Made by a program: the position numbers and the translations under genes. From the NCBI RefSeq assembly GCF_030811475.1, contig NZ_JAUSQV010000001.1, forward strand, positions 186,001-250,000: 64,000 nucleotides of DNA. Reading direction: 5' to 3'. The notes under the pieces are model-generated. The model was not told where the DNA came from and did not search any database. It saw only the letters and a list, made by a program, of their open reading frames with translations. Below are positions 1 through 8,412 of the stretch, piece by piece (the first letter of the stretch is position 1; every line of letters starts with the position of its first letter). The stretch is from Nakamurella flavida. GTDB taxonomy: Bacteria > Actinomycetota > Actinomycetes > Mycobacteriales > Nakamurellaceae.

Positions 1-902
1 AGTCGCTCAACCTCGTCTACGACGACAACCCCGACTACGTCGTGGTTTTCGGTGCCGACCACGTGTACCGGATGGACCCGTCGCAGATGGTCGCCGACCA
101 CATCGCCAACGGCGCCGAGTGCACCGTCGCGGGGATCCGGGTGCCGCGCAGCGAGGCCACCGCGTTCGGTGTGATCCAGACCGCCGCCGACGGGCTGACG
201 ATCGACAGCTTCCTGGAGAAGCCCGCGGATCCGCCGGCCGTGCCGGACGACCCGGATGTCGCCTACGCCTCGATGGGCAACTACGTCTTCACCACGTCGG
301 CGCTGATCGAGGCGCTGAAGAAGGACGCGGCGGACGAGGATTCCGTCCACGACATGGGCGGGAACATCATCCCGTACTTCGTCGATCGCGGGACGACCAA
401 GGTCTACGACTTCGCTCGCAACCAGGTGCCCGGTTCCACCGACCGCGACCAGGGCTACTGGCGGGATGTCGGCACCCTCGACGCCTACCACGACGCGCAC
501 ATGGATCTGGTGTCGGTGCACCCGATCTTCAACCTGTACAACCGCTACTGGCCGATCCTCTCCATGCCCACCGGGCTGGCTCCGGCGAAGTTCGTGGAGA
601 ACGGGACCGCGCTGGATTCGATGGTCGGGCCGGGCACGATCATCTCGGGCGGGACGGTCAAGCGGTCGGTCATCAGCGAGGACGTCCGCATCGAGGCCGG
701 TTCGCACGTGGAGGGCTCCGTCCTGCTGCCCGGTGTGCGGGTCGGGCGGAACGCCATGGTGCGCAACGCGATCCTGGACAAGAACGTCGTCGTGCCCGAC
801 GGCGCGCAGGTCGGCGTGGACATCGCCATCGACCGTGAGCGGTACACGGTGAGCCCCGGCGGCATCACCGTGGTGGGCAAGGGCGTCACGATCCAGATGT
901 GA
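1..902 (+). CDS. glgC: Glucose-1-phosphate adenylyltransferase, C-terminal part (5' end outside window)
   Basis: The reading frame is already open at base 3, so the N-terminus lies upstream of the window. About 299 residues are visible of a family that is usually 400-430. GlgC makes ADP-glucose from glucose-1-phosphate and ATP, the committed step of bacterial glycogen synthesis. Visible signatures are the nucleotidyltransferase motif [11 protein letters not shown] near the start, FLEKP, SMGNYVF, the [12 protein letters not shown] segment, and a C-terminal left-handed beta-helix rich in hexapeptide-type repeats ([16 protein letters not shown], ending [10 protein letters not shown]). The gene ends just before a strong hairpin. 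In mycobacteria glgC also lies near the sigE cluster (recalled), which agrees with the neighbours. Confidence 0.95.
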   Translation, partial: SLNLVYDDNPDYVVVFGADHVYRMDPSQMVADHIANGAECTVAGIRVPRSEATAFGVIQTAADGLTIDSFLEKPADPPAVPDDPDVAYASMGNYVFTTSALIEALKKDAADEDSVHDMGGNIIPYFVDRGTTKVYDFARNQVPGSTDRDQGYWRDVGTLDAYHDAHMDLVSVHPIFNLYNRYWPILSMPTGLAPAKFVENGTALDSMVGPGTIISGGTVKRSVISEDVRIEAGSHVEGSVLLPGVRVGRNAMVRNAILDKNVVVPDGAQVGVDIAIDRERYTVSPGGITVVGKGVTIQM

Positions 903-926
903 CCCGGGGGACCGCGCACCCTTGAC

Positions 927-968
927 ACGACGACAGCCCCCGGACCTCGGTCCGGGGGCTGTCGTCGT
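927..968 (+). terminator. Intrinsic-type terminator after glgC
   Basis: Perfect inverted repeat with 20-bp arms (927-946 and 949-968) separated by 2 bases. It begins 25 bases after the glgC stop codon. There is no T-run, as is usual in high-GC actinobacteria. The rest of 903-1134 shows no gene. Confidence 0.85.
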
Positions 969-1134
969 CGAGAGGGACCTCGATGCCCTCGCGCGTCCTC
1001 GCCCCATCGTCCCGACGGGCCGATCGGGCGGCGTCCGCCGTCACCACGGTGGCGCACCCCTCCGGCGGGGGGCGATCAGGATCGGGCGGGGTCCACCGTG
1101 CTGATCATCCCGGTGCCGATCGTCCCGGTACCGG

Positions 1135-2025
1135 TCAGCCGGCCGGGTGGGCGACCGTGGCGGGGCATCCCTCGGTGATGTGGGCCGCGGACCACTCGAA
1201 GTGCCACGGCTCGTTGTCGTAGGTGCGGCAGAAACCGTCCGATCCCTTGCGGGCCTCCAGCCAGGTGTAGGCCGAGGCCGGTTGGACGTCGACGGCCAGT
1301 CCGCGCACGTGCTCGGAGGACTCCGGCGGCAACGCGTACTTCTTGGCCGTCTCGGCCCCGTACTTGTCGACGTAGTCCTGGGCGATGGCGACCTGCTGGT
1401 CCCAGCTGCGCTTCCCGTCGGCGAGGCACAGGTGGACCCCCGCGTCGGTGGCCGCCCGGCGTGCGGCGTCCCAGGCCGCGGCCACGGCCGGGTCGAGGCC
1501 CTCGCCGGACTCGTCGGCGTACTCGGTGGCGGCCGAGCAGCGGGCGCCACCCTCGGGGCCGGCGACGACGGCGACGGGATCGTTGCGGTCGATCGGGGCG
1601 GAGGACGCCGGCGTGGCCTCAGCGGGCGGCGCGACGGGGGCGGCGGCTGCCGACGGGGCGGGGACCGCAGGCACGAATGTGCCCGAGCTGGAGACGCCGG
1701 GCGCGGTCGGCGACGTCACGGCGGAGGACGGGCCGGTCGGCGCCGAGGACGCGGGTGCAGAGGATGCGGCCGGCGGGGACACAGCCGGCGAGGACACAGC
1801 CGGTGAGGACACAGCCGCGGACGTCACCGCGGACGACGGGGAGGCGTCGGCGACGGCCGCCGGGGGAGCGGCCTGGTCGGACCCGCAGGCGGCCGCGAGC
1901 ACCAGGAGGCCGGCCATCCCGAGGGCGGCACCGAGCGCCCGTGGTGACCCGGAGCCTGTCGGTGACGTGCGGAGACCGGAGAGTGAGCGGACGAGGGCAG
2001 CCGGAACAGAGCGTCGGACGGTCAC
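1135..2025 (-). CDS. VanY-type D-alanyl-D-alanine carboxypeptidase lipoprotein
   Basis: The 296-residue product has a lipoprotein signal (LVLAAACG, Cys about residue 48), then a roughly 100-residue Ala/Ser/Pro/Val/Thr linker with [13 protein letters not shown]-type repeats, then a C-terminal peptidase domain. The domain carries the M15B zinc-peptidase signature: SEHVRGLAVDVQ (SxHxxGxAxD) and EPWHFEW, supplying the His, Asp and His ligands. It should trim D-Ala from peptidoglycan stem peptides outside the membrane. The GTG start at 2025 lies 2 bases after the stop of the upstream methyltransferase gene, so translation is probably coupled. The frame stays open further upstream, but that part overlaps the methyltransferase gene and is not coding. 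Confidence 0.85.
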   Translation of the reverse strand: MTVRRSVPAALVRSLSGLRTSPTGSGSPRALGAALGMAGLLVLAAACGSDQAAPPAAVADASPSSAVTSAAVSSPAVSSPAVSPPAASSAPASSAPTGPSSAVTSPTAPGVSSSGTFVPAVPAPSAAAAPVAPPAEATPASSAPIDRNDPVAVVAGPEGGARCSAATEYADESGEGLDPAVAAAWDAARRAATDAGVHLCLADGKRSWDQQVAIAQDYVDKYGAETAKKYALPPESSEHVRGLAVDVQPASAYTWLEARKGSDGFCRTYDNEPWHFEWSAAHITEGCPATVAHPAG

Positions 2026-2027
2026 GG

Positions 2028-2651
2028 TCAGGACTTCTTGATCGCGGCGAGCACGCCGTCGCCCAGGGGCAGCAGCAGGGGGAGCAGGTTCTCGTCGTCC
2101 CGGATCTGCTTGCCGGCCTCGCGGACGGCGACGGTGTCGGCGTCCCGCTGGCCGGGGTCGGGCACCTTGTCCCCGGCGAGTGCGCCGTTCACCAGGACGA
2201 TGCCACCGACCCGCAGGAGGCGCAGGGCCTCGGTGACGTACTGGGGGTACTCGGTGCGGGCGCCGTCGATCAGCACGAGGTCGTACGCGCCGTCGGTCAG
2301 GCGGGGGAGCACGTCCAGGGCGCGACCGTTGATGAGCCGGGTCCGGGTGGAGGCCACCCCGATCTCGGTGAACGCCTGCTTCGCGGCCCGCTGGTGCTCG
2401 GCCTCGAGGTCGATGGAGGTGAGGACGCCGTCCGGGGCCATCCCGGCGAGCAGGGCCAGCCCGCTCACCCCGGCTCCGGTGCCGATCTCCACCACGGCCC
2501 GAGCGGCGATGGCCGCGGCGATGAAGTGCAGGGCGGCGGCGGCGCCGGAGCCCACCGGCGCGCAACCCAGATCGGCGGCCCGGGAGCGGGCGGAGAGCAC
2601 CACGTCGTCCTCGGGGACGAAGAACTCGGCGTAGGACCGGCTGGTGGTCAC
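2028..2651 (-). CDS. Class I SAM-dependent O-methyltransferase
   Basis: A 207-residue member of the catechol/caffeoyl-CoA O-methyltransferase-like family. It has the SAM-binding EIGTGAGVSGLALL motif, the acidic end of strand 2 (TSIDLEAEHQ), and LVLIDGART with metal-proximal Asp. The GTG start at 2651 is set by AGGAGG at 2658-2663 (6-base spacer). An earlier in-frame ATG at 2750 would add 33 residues of poor composition. It is divergent from sigE, the same arrangement as Rv1220c-sigE in M. tuberculosis (recalled). The substrate is not predictable. Confidence 0.88.
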   Translation of the reverse strand: MTTSRSYAEFFVPEDDVVLSARSRAADLGCAPVGSGAAAALHFIAAAIAARAVVEIGTGAGVSGLALLAGMAPDGVLTSIDLEAEHQRAAKQAFTEIGVASTRTRLINGRALDVLPRLTDGAYDLVLIDGARTEYPQYVTEALRLLRVGGIVLVNGALAGDKVPDPGQRDADTVAVREAGKQIRDDENLLPLLLPLGDGVLAAIKKS

Positions 2652-2840
2652 CGGCAACCTCCTCACAACACAGGGCAGCCCGCGAGCGGTGGCCCGGGCC
2701 GGGAACGGATGCATGTGCAACCGGCGGCGGGTGGCGGCACGAGGACCCATCCGCGGAGGGCGGCGGGGTGTTGTCCGAGCACGCGTGACCGCGGCGCGGG
2801 CCTGAGGTTACCGGGCGGGGGTGCGCGCGGCGCGCCGGGC

Positions 2841-2892
2841 GCACCGGGGGCCGGTGACGGATCTGTGACCATCCGTCACAGATCCCCGGTGC
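2841..2892. repeat. Overlapping alternative inverted repeats upstream of sigE
   Basis: GGATCTGTGAC (2859-2869) pairs perfectly with GTCACAGATCC (2875-2885). The overlapping GTGACGGAT (2854-2862) pairs perfectly with ATCCGTCAC (2871-2879). Only one pairing can form at a time. GCACCGG (2841-2847) and CCGGTGC (2886-2892) form an outer dyad. It may be a double operator or a small RNA switch; the sequence does not say which. Confidence 0.6.
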
Positions 2893-2895
2893 GAC

Positions 2896-2917
2896 CTCAC
2901 ATTCCGCTCACATTCCG
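2896..2917 (+). promoter_or_regulatory. 11-bp tandem direct repeat at sigE promoter (response-regulator-like box)
   Basis: CTCACATTCCG occurs twice without a gap (2896-2906, 2907-2917). The layout TCACATT-N4-TCACATT matches the 7+4 architecture of OmpR/PhoB-family boxes, and mycobacterial sigE is known to be controlled by MprA of that family. Binding here is inference. Confidence 0.5.
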
Positions 2918-2967
2918 GTCGGCCAGACTGGGCGTCCACGGACCGTTCCCGGTCCGCGTTCCCGGAG

Positions 2968-3606
2968 GTGGTTGTCCTGTCCATCGTGCCCGTCTCGACC
3001 GAACCGGTCCCGTCGCAGGCCGTGCGGGTCCCCGGGGATCTCCCCGGTGCGCTCGACCCTGCGGTGTGGACCCCGCCGGCCTGGGAGGACGTGGTGCGCG
3101 ACCACGGCGACCGGGTCTACCGCCTGGCCTACCGTCTGGCCGGCAACAGCCACGACGCCGAGGACATCACCCAGGAGACCTTCATCCGGGTCTTCCGTTC
3201 CCTGAACAACTTCCGACCGGGATCCTTCGAGGGGTGGCTGCACCGCATCGCCACCAACGTCTTCCTGGACATGGTCCGGCGACGCCAGCGCATCCGGATG
3301 GAAGCCCTGCCGGAGGAGACCGATCGCATCGCCGGTCGCGAGCCCTCGCCCGAGCAGGCGTGGAGCGACGCGAACCTCGACCCCGATCTGCAGGCCGCAC
3401 TGGACGATCTGCTGCCCGAGTTCCGGGCCGCCGTGGTGCTGTGTGACGTCGAGGGCTTGTCCTACGAGGAGATCGGCGCGACGCTGGGGGTCAAACTCGG
3501 CACCGTGCGCTCCCGGATCCACCGGGGGAGGCAGGCGTTGCGCTCCGGGCTCGAACGCCGGAGGGCCGCCCGCGCGGAGCAGGTGGAGACGGAGGGGGTG
3601 CGATGA
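2968..3606 (+). CDS. sigE: ECF RNA polymerase sigma factor SigE
   Basis: About 212 residues with sigma region 2 ([29 protein letters not shown]...[12 protein letters not shown]) and region 4 ([42 protein letters not shown], containing the helix-turn-helix). It directs RNA polymerase to envelope-stress promoters. The start is uncertain: GTG at 2968 overlaps the only good ribosome site (GGAGG 2964-2968), so it cannot use it. CTG at 2977 is ideally spaced, and GTG 2986 is the next normal start. The 3' end overlaps the anti-sigma gene by 4 bases (ATGA). The order sigE-rseA-htrA-tatB matches M. tuberculosis. Confidence 0.93.
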   Translation: MVVLSIVPVSTEPVPSQAVRVPGDLPGALDPAVWTPPAWEDVVRDHGDRVYRLAYRLAGNSHDAEDITQETFIRVFRSLNNFRPGSFEGWLHRIATNVFLDMVRRRQRIRMEALPEETDRIAGREPSPEQAWSDANLDPDLQAALDDLLPEFRAAVVLCDVEGLSYEEIGATLGVKLGTVRSRIHRGRQALRSGLERRRAARAEQVETEGVR

Positions 3607-4064
3607 CCGCCCTGTTCGAGGATCACCTCACCCTGGACGCGATCGTCGCCTTCACCGACGGCGAGATGTCCCTCATCGCCTATCAGCGGGCCGCCGCCCA
3701 CCTCTCCCGCTGCCCGCACTGCGCCGCGGAGGTGCAGGAGCAGGCCTCCGCCCGGGAGTTCCTCCGCTCGGCCGAGGCCCCCCGCATGCCGGGTTCCCTG
3801 CTGGACGCGCTGCGGTCCATCCCGGTGGCCGTGCCCGCCTGCGGTTCCGGCGCCGTGCAGGTCCGCGGGGCCGTCCCGGTGCAGCGTGAGCACCGAGGGG
3901 TCCGTGGGCGACGCTTCCGGCTCGGCGCCGGTGCCCTGGTCGCCGGCCTCACCCTCGGCCTGACGGCCGGGGCGGTCTCCGACGCGCCACACGATCCGGC
4001 CGTCGGCGGCACGCACACCGCCCTGCCCGGTTCGTCCCCGTTCGATCCTCCCGGCCGGTCCTGA
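3603..4064 (+). CDS. rseA: Zinc-finger anti-sigma factor RseA
   Basis: A 153-residue anti-sigma factor with an N-terminal zf-HC2 / ZAS domain. [34 protein letters not shown] contains the HxxxCxxC zinc site at about residues 32-39. After a basic stretch there is one weak hydrophobic segment (about residues 102-120, [19 protein letters not shown]), so membrane attachment is possible but not certain. It should hold SigE inactive until redox or surface stress. ATG at 3603 overlaps the sigE stop, which implies coupled translation and fixed stoichiometry. Confidence 0.9.
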   Translation: MTALFEDHLTLDAIVAFTDGEMSLIAYQRAAAHLSRCPHCAAEVQEQASAREFLRSAEAPRMPGSLLDALRSIPVAVPACGSGAVQVRGAVPVQREHRGVRGRRFRLGAGALVAGLTLGLTAGAVSDAPHDPAVGGTHTALPGSSPFDPPGRS

Positions 4065-4101
4065 CCCGTCGTCGTCCCGCCGGGTCGACGACGGCTCCGC
4101 G

Positions 4102-4107
4102 TAATCT
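4102..4107 (+). promoter_or_regulatory. Candidate -10 element (TAATCT) upstream of htrA
   Basis: TAATCT at 4102-4107 lies in the 135-bp rseA-htrA gap and fits the TAnnnT actinobacterial -10. No clear -35 is seen. It would give htrA its own promoter beside read-through from sigE. Confidence 0.3.
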
Positions 4108-4199
4108 GCAGACAGGGCGCTCCCGCACCGGGATGACGACCGTCGACGCCGGGCGGCGTCCCTCTTCACCGCCCTGCACTCTCAGGGAGACGGCCACCG

Positions 4200-5666
4200 A
4201 TGGATGCGACGACCGACAGCGGCCGGCGACTCACCGCGCGTCCGATCTCCCGGCCACCCGTTGATCCGGCCGAGGCCGGCGCCTTCGCCCGACCGTCCGG
4301 TCACACCGCACCCTTCCGTCGGGCCGACGGGCCCGAACCGGTGCGGACCGGACCCCCTCCCGTGCCCGCCGCCCTGCTCGACGCCTTCGGCGGTTCGGGG
4401 GGCCTGCAGCGGCCACCCCGCCACCCCGTCCCCGACGACGAGCCCGCGGCCACGGTCGACGACGCGTCGCCCTGGCGTGATCCCGCCGCGCCCGCCCGAC
4501 TGGGCGAACCCGCCCTCGCGGGGCCGGCCGAGGTCGGCGTCGAACAGACCCCCGCTCCCCGGTTGACCCTGCGGGACGCGCTGTGGGGCCGTCGGCTGCG
4601 TCCCTCGGCCCTCGTCGGGATCTCCGCCGTGGCCCTGCTCATCGGGTTGGTGGGCGCGGTGGTCGGTTCCCTGTTGGTGAACCGGCTCCCCGCGTCGACG
4701 ACGGACGCCGGCGTCCAGCTCGCGGAGGTGCAGCCCGGCGTGGAGCGGGCGACCGGCTCGGTCTCGGACCTCGCGTCCCGGGTGCTGCCCGCCGTCGTGT
4801 CCCTCGAGATCCGGACCGGCGATGTCGGCGGCACCGGGTCCGGGGTGGTCATCGACGGTGCGGGATACATCCTCACCAACAACCACGTGATCTCCCTGGC
4901 CGCGGACAACCCCGCCGCCCAGTTGACCGTGGTGTTCGACGACGCGGCCGAGACCCGGGTGCCCGGCACCATCGTGGGGCGTGACCCGCTGACCGACCTG
5001 GCGGTGGTGAAGGTCGACGTGCAGGGGGCGACGGTGGCCCAGCTGGGTGACTCGGACTCCCTGGCCGTCGGCGACCCGGTCATCGCGATCGGATCCCCGC
5101 TGGGTCTGGCCGGCACGGTCACCACCGGCATCGTCTCGGCCGTCGACCGCCCGGTGCGCCTGCAGGGCGGCGGGTCGGACACCGACGCCGTCATCGATGC
5201 GGTGCAGACCGACGCCGCGGTGAACCCCGGCAACTCCGGGGGCCCGCTCATCGACTCCACCGGCGCGGTCGTCGGCATCAACACGGCCATCCGCACCCTG
5301 GGCGGACAGGAGAGCGGCTCCATCGGCCTCGGGTTCGCCATCCCCATCGACACCGCCCGGGACATCGCCCAGCAGATCATCACCACCGGATCGGTCACCC
5401 ACGCGGCCCTCGGCGTCAACACCCGGTCCGCGACGGACGGGGTCACCGACGGCGCCCAGGTGCAGAATGTGCAGGCCGGGGGACCCGCTGCCGCAGCCGG
5501 TCTGGCCGAGGGTGACGTCATCACGGCCGTGGGGGACCGGTCGGTGGGCAACGCCGACGAACTGGTCGTCGCGGTGCGTTCGCACGAGCCGGGTGACCAG
5601 GTGCCGGTGACGGTGCTCCGCGACGGTCGCGAGATGACCGTGACCGTCACCCTCGGCAACGAGTAG
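4200..5666 (+). CDS. htrA: Membrane-anchored HtrA/DegP-family serine protease
   Basis: A 488-residue protein. Residues 1-136 are a Pro/Ala-rich cytoplasmic part, 137-160 a single membrane helix (ALVGISAVALLIGLVGAVVGSLLV), about 185-380 a trypsin-like domain, and about 395-488 a PDZ domain. The catalytic triad is visible as His229 (TNNHV), Asp266 (LTDLAVVKVD) and Ser346 (GNSGGPL). It degrades or senses damaged extracytoplasmic proteins. ATG at 4200 is preceded by AGGGAGA at 4185-4191. As the third gene of the sigE cluster it probably feeds back on SigE by cleaving RseA, as shown for mycobacteria. That link is inferred here. Confidence 0.94.
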   Translation: MDATTDSGRRLTARPISRPPVDPAEAGAFARPSGHTAPFRRADGPEPVRTGPPPVPAALLDAFGGSGGLQRPPRHPVPDDEPAATVDDASPWRDPAAPARLGEPALAGPAEVGVEQTPAPRLTLRDALWGRRLRPSALVGISAVALLIGLVGAVVGSLLVNRLPASTTDAGVQLAEVQPGVERATGSVSDLASRVLPAVVSLEIRTGDVGGTGSGVVIDGAGYILTNNHVISLAADNPAAQLTVVFDDAAETRVPGTIVGRDPLTDLAVVKVDVQGATVAQLGDSDSLAVGDPVIAIGSPLGLAGTVTTGIVSAVDRPVRLQGGGSDTDAVIDAVQTDAAVNPGNSGGPLIDSTGAVVGINTAIRTLGGQESGSIGLGFAIPIDTARDIAQQIITTGSVTHAALGVNTRSATDGVTDGAQVQNVQAGGPAAAAGLAEGDVITAVGDRSVGNADELVVAVRSHEPGDQVPVTVLRDGREMTVTVTLGNE

Positions 5667-5695
5667 TCCCACACAGGACCGACCCACCCCGCCGG

Positions 5696-5701
5696 TAGGC
5701 T
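5696..5701 (+). promoter_or_regulatory. Candidate -10 element (TAGGCT) for tatB
   Basis: TAGGCT at 5696-5701 in the htrA-tatB gap matches TAnnnT and would give a leader of about 45 bases before the tatB GTG. The same hexamer occurs upstream of the ferritin-like gene at 17137. Confidence 0.4.
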
Positions 5702-5752
5702 GATCCCACCGGACGGATGGTCGGCCGGATCGCGATCGGGAGGTGCCGCACG

Positions 5753-6310
5753 GTGTTCGGTCTCTCCTGGGCGCAGATCGGACTCATCGTGCTGATCGGC
5801 CTCTTCCTGCTGGGCCCCGAACGGATCCCCACCGCCGTGCAGTGGGTGGTGGACATGCTGAAGAAGGTGCGCGGCATGGCCGCCGGCGCGCAGGCGGAAC
5901 TGCGCACGCAGATCGGCCCCGAGATGGAGGAACTGCGGCGGCAGATCGCCGACCTGCAGTCCCTCAAGGAGATCCAGGAGCTGCGCGACCTGCGCGATCT
6001 GCACCCCAAGCGGCTGATCGGCAAGAACATCCTGGGCGACGAGTTCTCCGGCGGCGTCAAGGGTTTCCTCGGCCTGGACTCCCAGCCCGCAGCCGCGTCG
6101 ACCGCCACGGCGGAGGAGAAGCCGGTCTCGGCGACGATGCCCTGGGCCACCGCCGCCGCCGCGCCGGCCGCGTCCACCCCGCCGGTGGGCGGACCGTCCC
6201 TGCAGAAGGCCCCGGTCGACCCGGTCGTGCAGGCGCCGCCGCCCAGGATCACCCCCCAGCCGGCCCTGGCCCCCGGGGAGCGACCGCCGTTCGACGCCGA
6301 CGGGACCTGA
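5753..6310 (+). CDS. tatB: Sec-independent (Tat) translocase subunit TatB
   Basis: A 185-residue protein with a short N-terminal membrane helix (about residues 4-20, LSWAQIGLIVLIGLFLLGPERIP). The helix ends in the Gly-Pro hinge and Glu typical of TatA/B. Then come a long amphipathic helix (VQWVVDMLKKVRGMAAGAQAELR) and an Ala/Pro-rich tail. It forms the TatBC receptor that recognises twin-arginine signals on folded exported proteins. The start is GTG 5753, chosen because GGGAGG at 5738-5743 lies 9 bases upstream and because it places the helix at the N-terminus. The GTG/ATG starts upstream lack a ribosome site. Confidence 0.92.
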   Translation: MFGLSWAQIGLIVLIGLFLLGPERIPTAVQWVVDMLKKVRGMAAGAQAELRTQIGPEMEELRRQIADLQSLKEIQELRDLRDLHPKRLIGKNILGDEFSGGVKGFLGLDSQPAAASTATAEEKPVSATMPWATAAAAPAASTPPVGGPSLQKAPVDPVVQAPPPRITPQPALAPGERPPFDADGT

Positions 6311-6340
6311 CGCCGCCGTTCGTCGGGCGGCCGGTCCCGG

Positions 6341-7465
6341 TCAGCGCTTGGGCGAGATGCCCAGCGACACCCCGGCCAGGGGCCGGGAACGACGGGCCAG
6401 GCCGTCCGCGACCTGCCGCAGCACCTGGGCGGCGGGCGCCGTCGGTGCGGTGAGCACCAGCGGGGTACCGCTGTCGCCGGCCTCGCGCAGGCCCACTTCC
6501 AGCGGCACCTGACCCAGCAGCTCCACCGTGGTCCCGGTGGCCCGGCTCAGTGAGTCCGCGACGATCCGACCGCCGCCGGAGCCGAAGAGCGCCATCCGCG
6601 ACCCGTCGGGCAGCAACATCGGGGACATGTTCTCGATGACGCCCGCCACCTTCTGCCGGGTCTGCAGGGCGATCGCCCCGGCCCGTTCGGCCACTTCGGC
6701 CGCCGCGGTCTGCGGGGTGGTGACGACGAGGATCTCGGTGGACGGGATGAGCTGTGCCGTCGAGATGGCGATGTCGCCCGTCCCGGGCGGGAGGTCCAGC
6801 AGCAGGACGTCCAGGTCGCCCCAGAACACGTCGGCCAGGAACTGCTGCAGGGCGCGGTGCAGCATCGGCCCACGCCAGACCACCGGGGTGTTCCCGTCGA
6901 CGAACATGCCGACGCTGATGACCTTGATGCCGTGGGCGACCGGCGGCAGGATCATCTCGCCGATCCGCGTCGGGCGGCCGGTCACGCCGAGCATCCGGGG
7001 GATGGAGAAGCCGTAGACGTCGGCGTCGAGCACTCCCACGGCCAGTCCCTGCGCAGCCAGTGCGGCGGCCAGGTTGACCGTGACGGTCGACTTCCCGACG
7101 CCGCCCTTGCCCGAGGCGATCGCGTACACCCGGGTCCGGGACTCCGGACGGGCGAAGGGGATGTCCTTGGTGGCGCCGCCCTTGAGGCTGTCCCGCAGCG
7201 CCGAGCGCTGGTCGTCGGTCATCACTCCGAGGGTGAGTCGCAGGTCGGTCACCCCGGGCACCGCACGGACGGCCGCGGTGACGTCCCGGGTGAGGGTGTC
7301 GCGCAGGGGACACGCGGCGATGGTCAGCAGGACGGTCAGGTCGACCCCACCGGCGGGGTCGACGGCGACGGTGTCGACCATGCCCAGATCGGTGATGGGA
7401 CGGCGGATCTCGGGATCCTTGACGGCGGACAGGGCGGTACGGACGTCCTCGACGGTGACAGCCAT
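6341..7465 (-). CDS. mrp: Mrp/ApbC-family iron-sulfur cluster carrier ATPase
   Basis: A 374-residue protein. Residues 1-95 form a MIP18/DUF59-like domain (VKDPEIRRPITDLGMV). The P-loop NTPase domain has the deviant Walker A GKGGVGKST at 119-127. The family binds and transfers Fe-S clusters to apoproteins. The CxxC that usually follows ENMS in Mrp proteins is absent (ENMSPMLLPDGSRMALFGSGGG). I recall the same LPDG replacement in other actinobacterial Mrp proteins, so this is lineage-typical, but it means cluster binding cannot rest on that motif. Convergent with tatB, as in the Rv1224-Rv1229c area. Confidence 0.93.
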   Translation of the reverse strand: MAVTVEDVRTALSAVKDPEIRRPITDLGMVDTVAVDPAGGVDLTVLLTIAACPLRDTLTRDVTAAVRAVPGVTDLRLTLGVMTDDQRSALRDSLKGGATKDIPFARPESRTRVYAIASGKGGVGKSTVTVNLAAALAAQGLAVGVLDADVYGFSIPRMLGVTGRPTRIGEMILPPVAHGIKVISVGMFVDGNTPVVWRGPMLHRALQQFLADVFWGDLDVLLLDLPPGTGDIAISTAQLIPSTEILVVTTPQTAAAEVAERAGAIALQTRQKVAGVIENMSPMLLPDGSRMALFGSGGGRIVADSLSRATGTTVELLGQVPLEVGLREAGDSGTPLVLTAPTAPAAQVLRQVADGLARRSRPLAGVSLGISPKR

Positions 7466-7883
7466 GTTTCCTTCGCTTCGCGACGTGCGGGGGGTGTCGT
7501 CCGCGGCGGCTCGTGCTCCGGCAGGTCGCGCCCCGGTCGGGCCGGCCCGCAGGCTCGGGATGATGCCCGGGGTGGCGATCGTCGACCGGTCGCCGCCCTG
7601 CGGCCCAGGGTACGGCTTTGCACGCCTGCCTCACATCCGGCGCCGAGCGGGCTCCCCGGGTGGTGGGACATCATGAACGGGTCGGGACGGCGCCGGGGGC
7701 GGCGCCGTCCCGACTCCACGTCCTGACCACCCGGTGTCCTCCGTCGGCGGCGCGACCGGGTGCGGACGGCGTTCGCCGGGCCCGCGACGGGTCTCGGTAC
7801 GGTGGGAACGGCAGCACGGACGCGATCGGCCTGCCGGTCGGGTCGGCAGCCGCGCAGTGTCCGCACGACGAAGAAGGGTTGTC
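7466..7883. other. 418-bp divergent intergenic region with an unexplained hairpin
   Basis: Separates mrp (minus) from the YflT-like gene (plus). No supported gene. The only strong signal is the 15-bp-arm hairpin at 7681-7714. A 17-codon Arg-rich frame that runs through the hairpin is not credible. Confidence 0.5.
7681..7714. terminator. Strong GC hairpin between divergent genes (terminator-like)
   Basis: GTCGGGACGGCGCCG (7681-7695) pairs perfectly with 7700-7714 around a GGGG loop. A terminator is unexpected between divergent promoters. It could insulate the two units or end an unannotated small transcript from either side. Confidence 0.55.
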
Positions 7884-8396
7884 ATGACCACTCCCATGGG
7901 GTTCCGGACGTCGGCAGCCGTTCCCAATCTGCCGACCCCGCCCACCGGTTTCGCGGTGGCCCAGTACCCGACCTACGCGCAGGCGCAGGCCGCGGTGGAG
8001 CATCTGGTCCGCAACGACTTCTCCATCCAGGACGTCACCATCGTCGGTTCCGAGCTGCAGATGGTCGAGCGGGTCACCGGCCGGCTGACCGCGGGCAAGC
8101 TGGCTGCGGCCGGGGCCGCCTCGGGAGCCTGGATGGGCCTGTTCGTCGGCCTGCTGATGGGCTTCTTCTCGTCCGTGGTCGGCGGCATGCTGCTGCTGAT
8201 CGTGGCGTCCATCGCGATCGGCGCCGCGTTCGGTGCCGTCGTCGGCTACTTCGGGTACTCGGTGGCCAAGGGCCGCCGGGACTTCACCTCCGCCTCGCAG
8301 GTGGTGGCGCGCAAGTACGACGTGCTGTGCCAGCCGCGATCGGCCGAGCAGGCCCGCGAGCTGCTCATCCGGATGGAGCTCGGCCAGCGCGGCTGA
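7884..8396 (+). CDS. YflT-like general stress membrane protein
   Basis: 170 residues. The N-terminal half resembles the YflT/GSP17M heat-induced stress domain (FAVAQYPTYAQAQAAVEHLVRNDFSIQDVTIVGSEL). Next is a Gly/Ala-rich hydrophobic pair of helices (about residues 70-125), then a C-terminal VLCQPRSAEQARELL segment. The molecular role is unknown. ATG 7884 is preceded by GAAGAAGGG. The frame is open further upstream, but those 50 residues are Arg-rich and unlike the family. Converges with corA, leaving only a 16-bp gap. Confidence 0.8.
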   Translation: MTTPMGFRTSAAVPNLPTPPTGFAVAQYPTYAQAQAAVEHLVRNDFSIQDVTIVGSELQMVERVTGRLTAGKLAAAGAASGAWMGLFVGLLMGFFSSVVGGMLLLIVASIAIGAAFGAVVGYFGYSVAKGRRDFTSASQVVARKYDVLCQPRSAEQARELLIRMELGQRG

Positions 8397-8412
8397 CCGC
8401 CCACCGCACCTC

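Larger units (their letters stand above)
2652..2967. other. Divergent regulatory region between O-methyltransferase and sigE (316 bp)
   Basis: No gene seen. The region holds two mutually exclusive dyads (2841-2892) and an 11-bp tandem repeat (2896-2917) directly upstream of a weak -10-like CAGACT at 2924-2929. This is where sigE transcription control should sit. Confidence 0.6.

Noticed and set aside
6341-7465. Missing CxxC in Mrp as a sign of a defective protein
   Set aside because: I recall the same ENMSxxxLPDG form in actinobacterial Mrp proteins, so it is a lineage feature rather than damage.
7673-7726. 17-codon frame MNGSGRRRGRRRPDSTS through the 7681-7714 hairpin
   Set aside because: No ribosome site, and the Arg run is a by-product of the GC stem.
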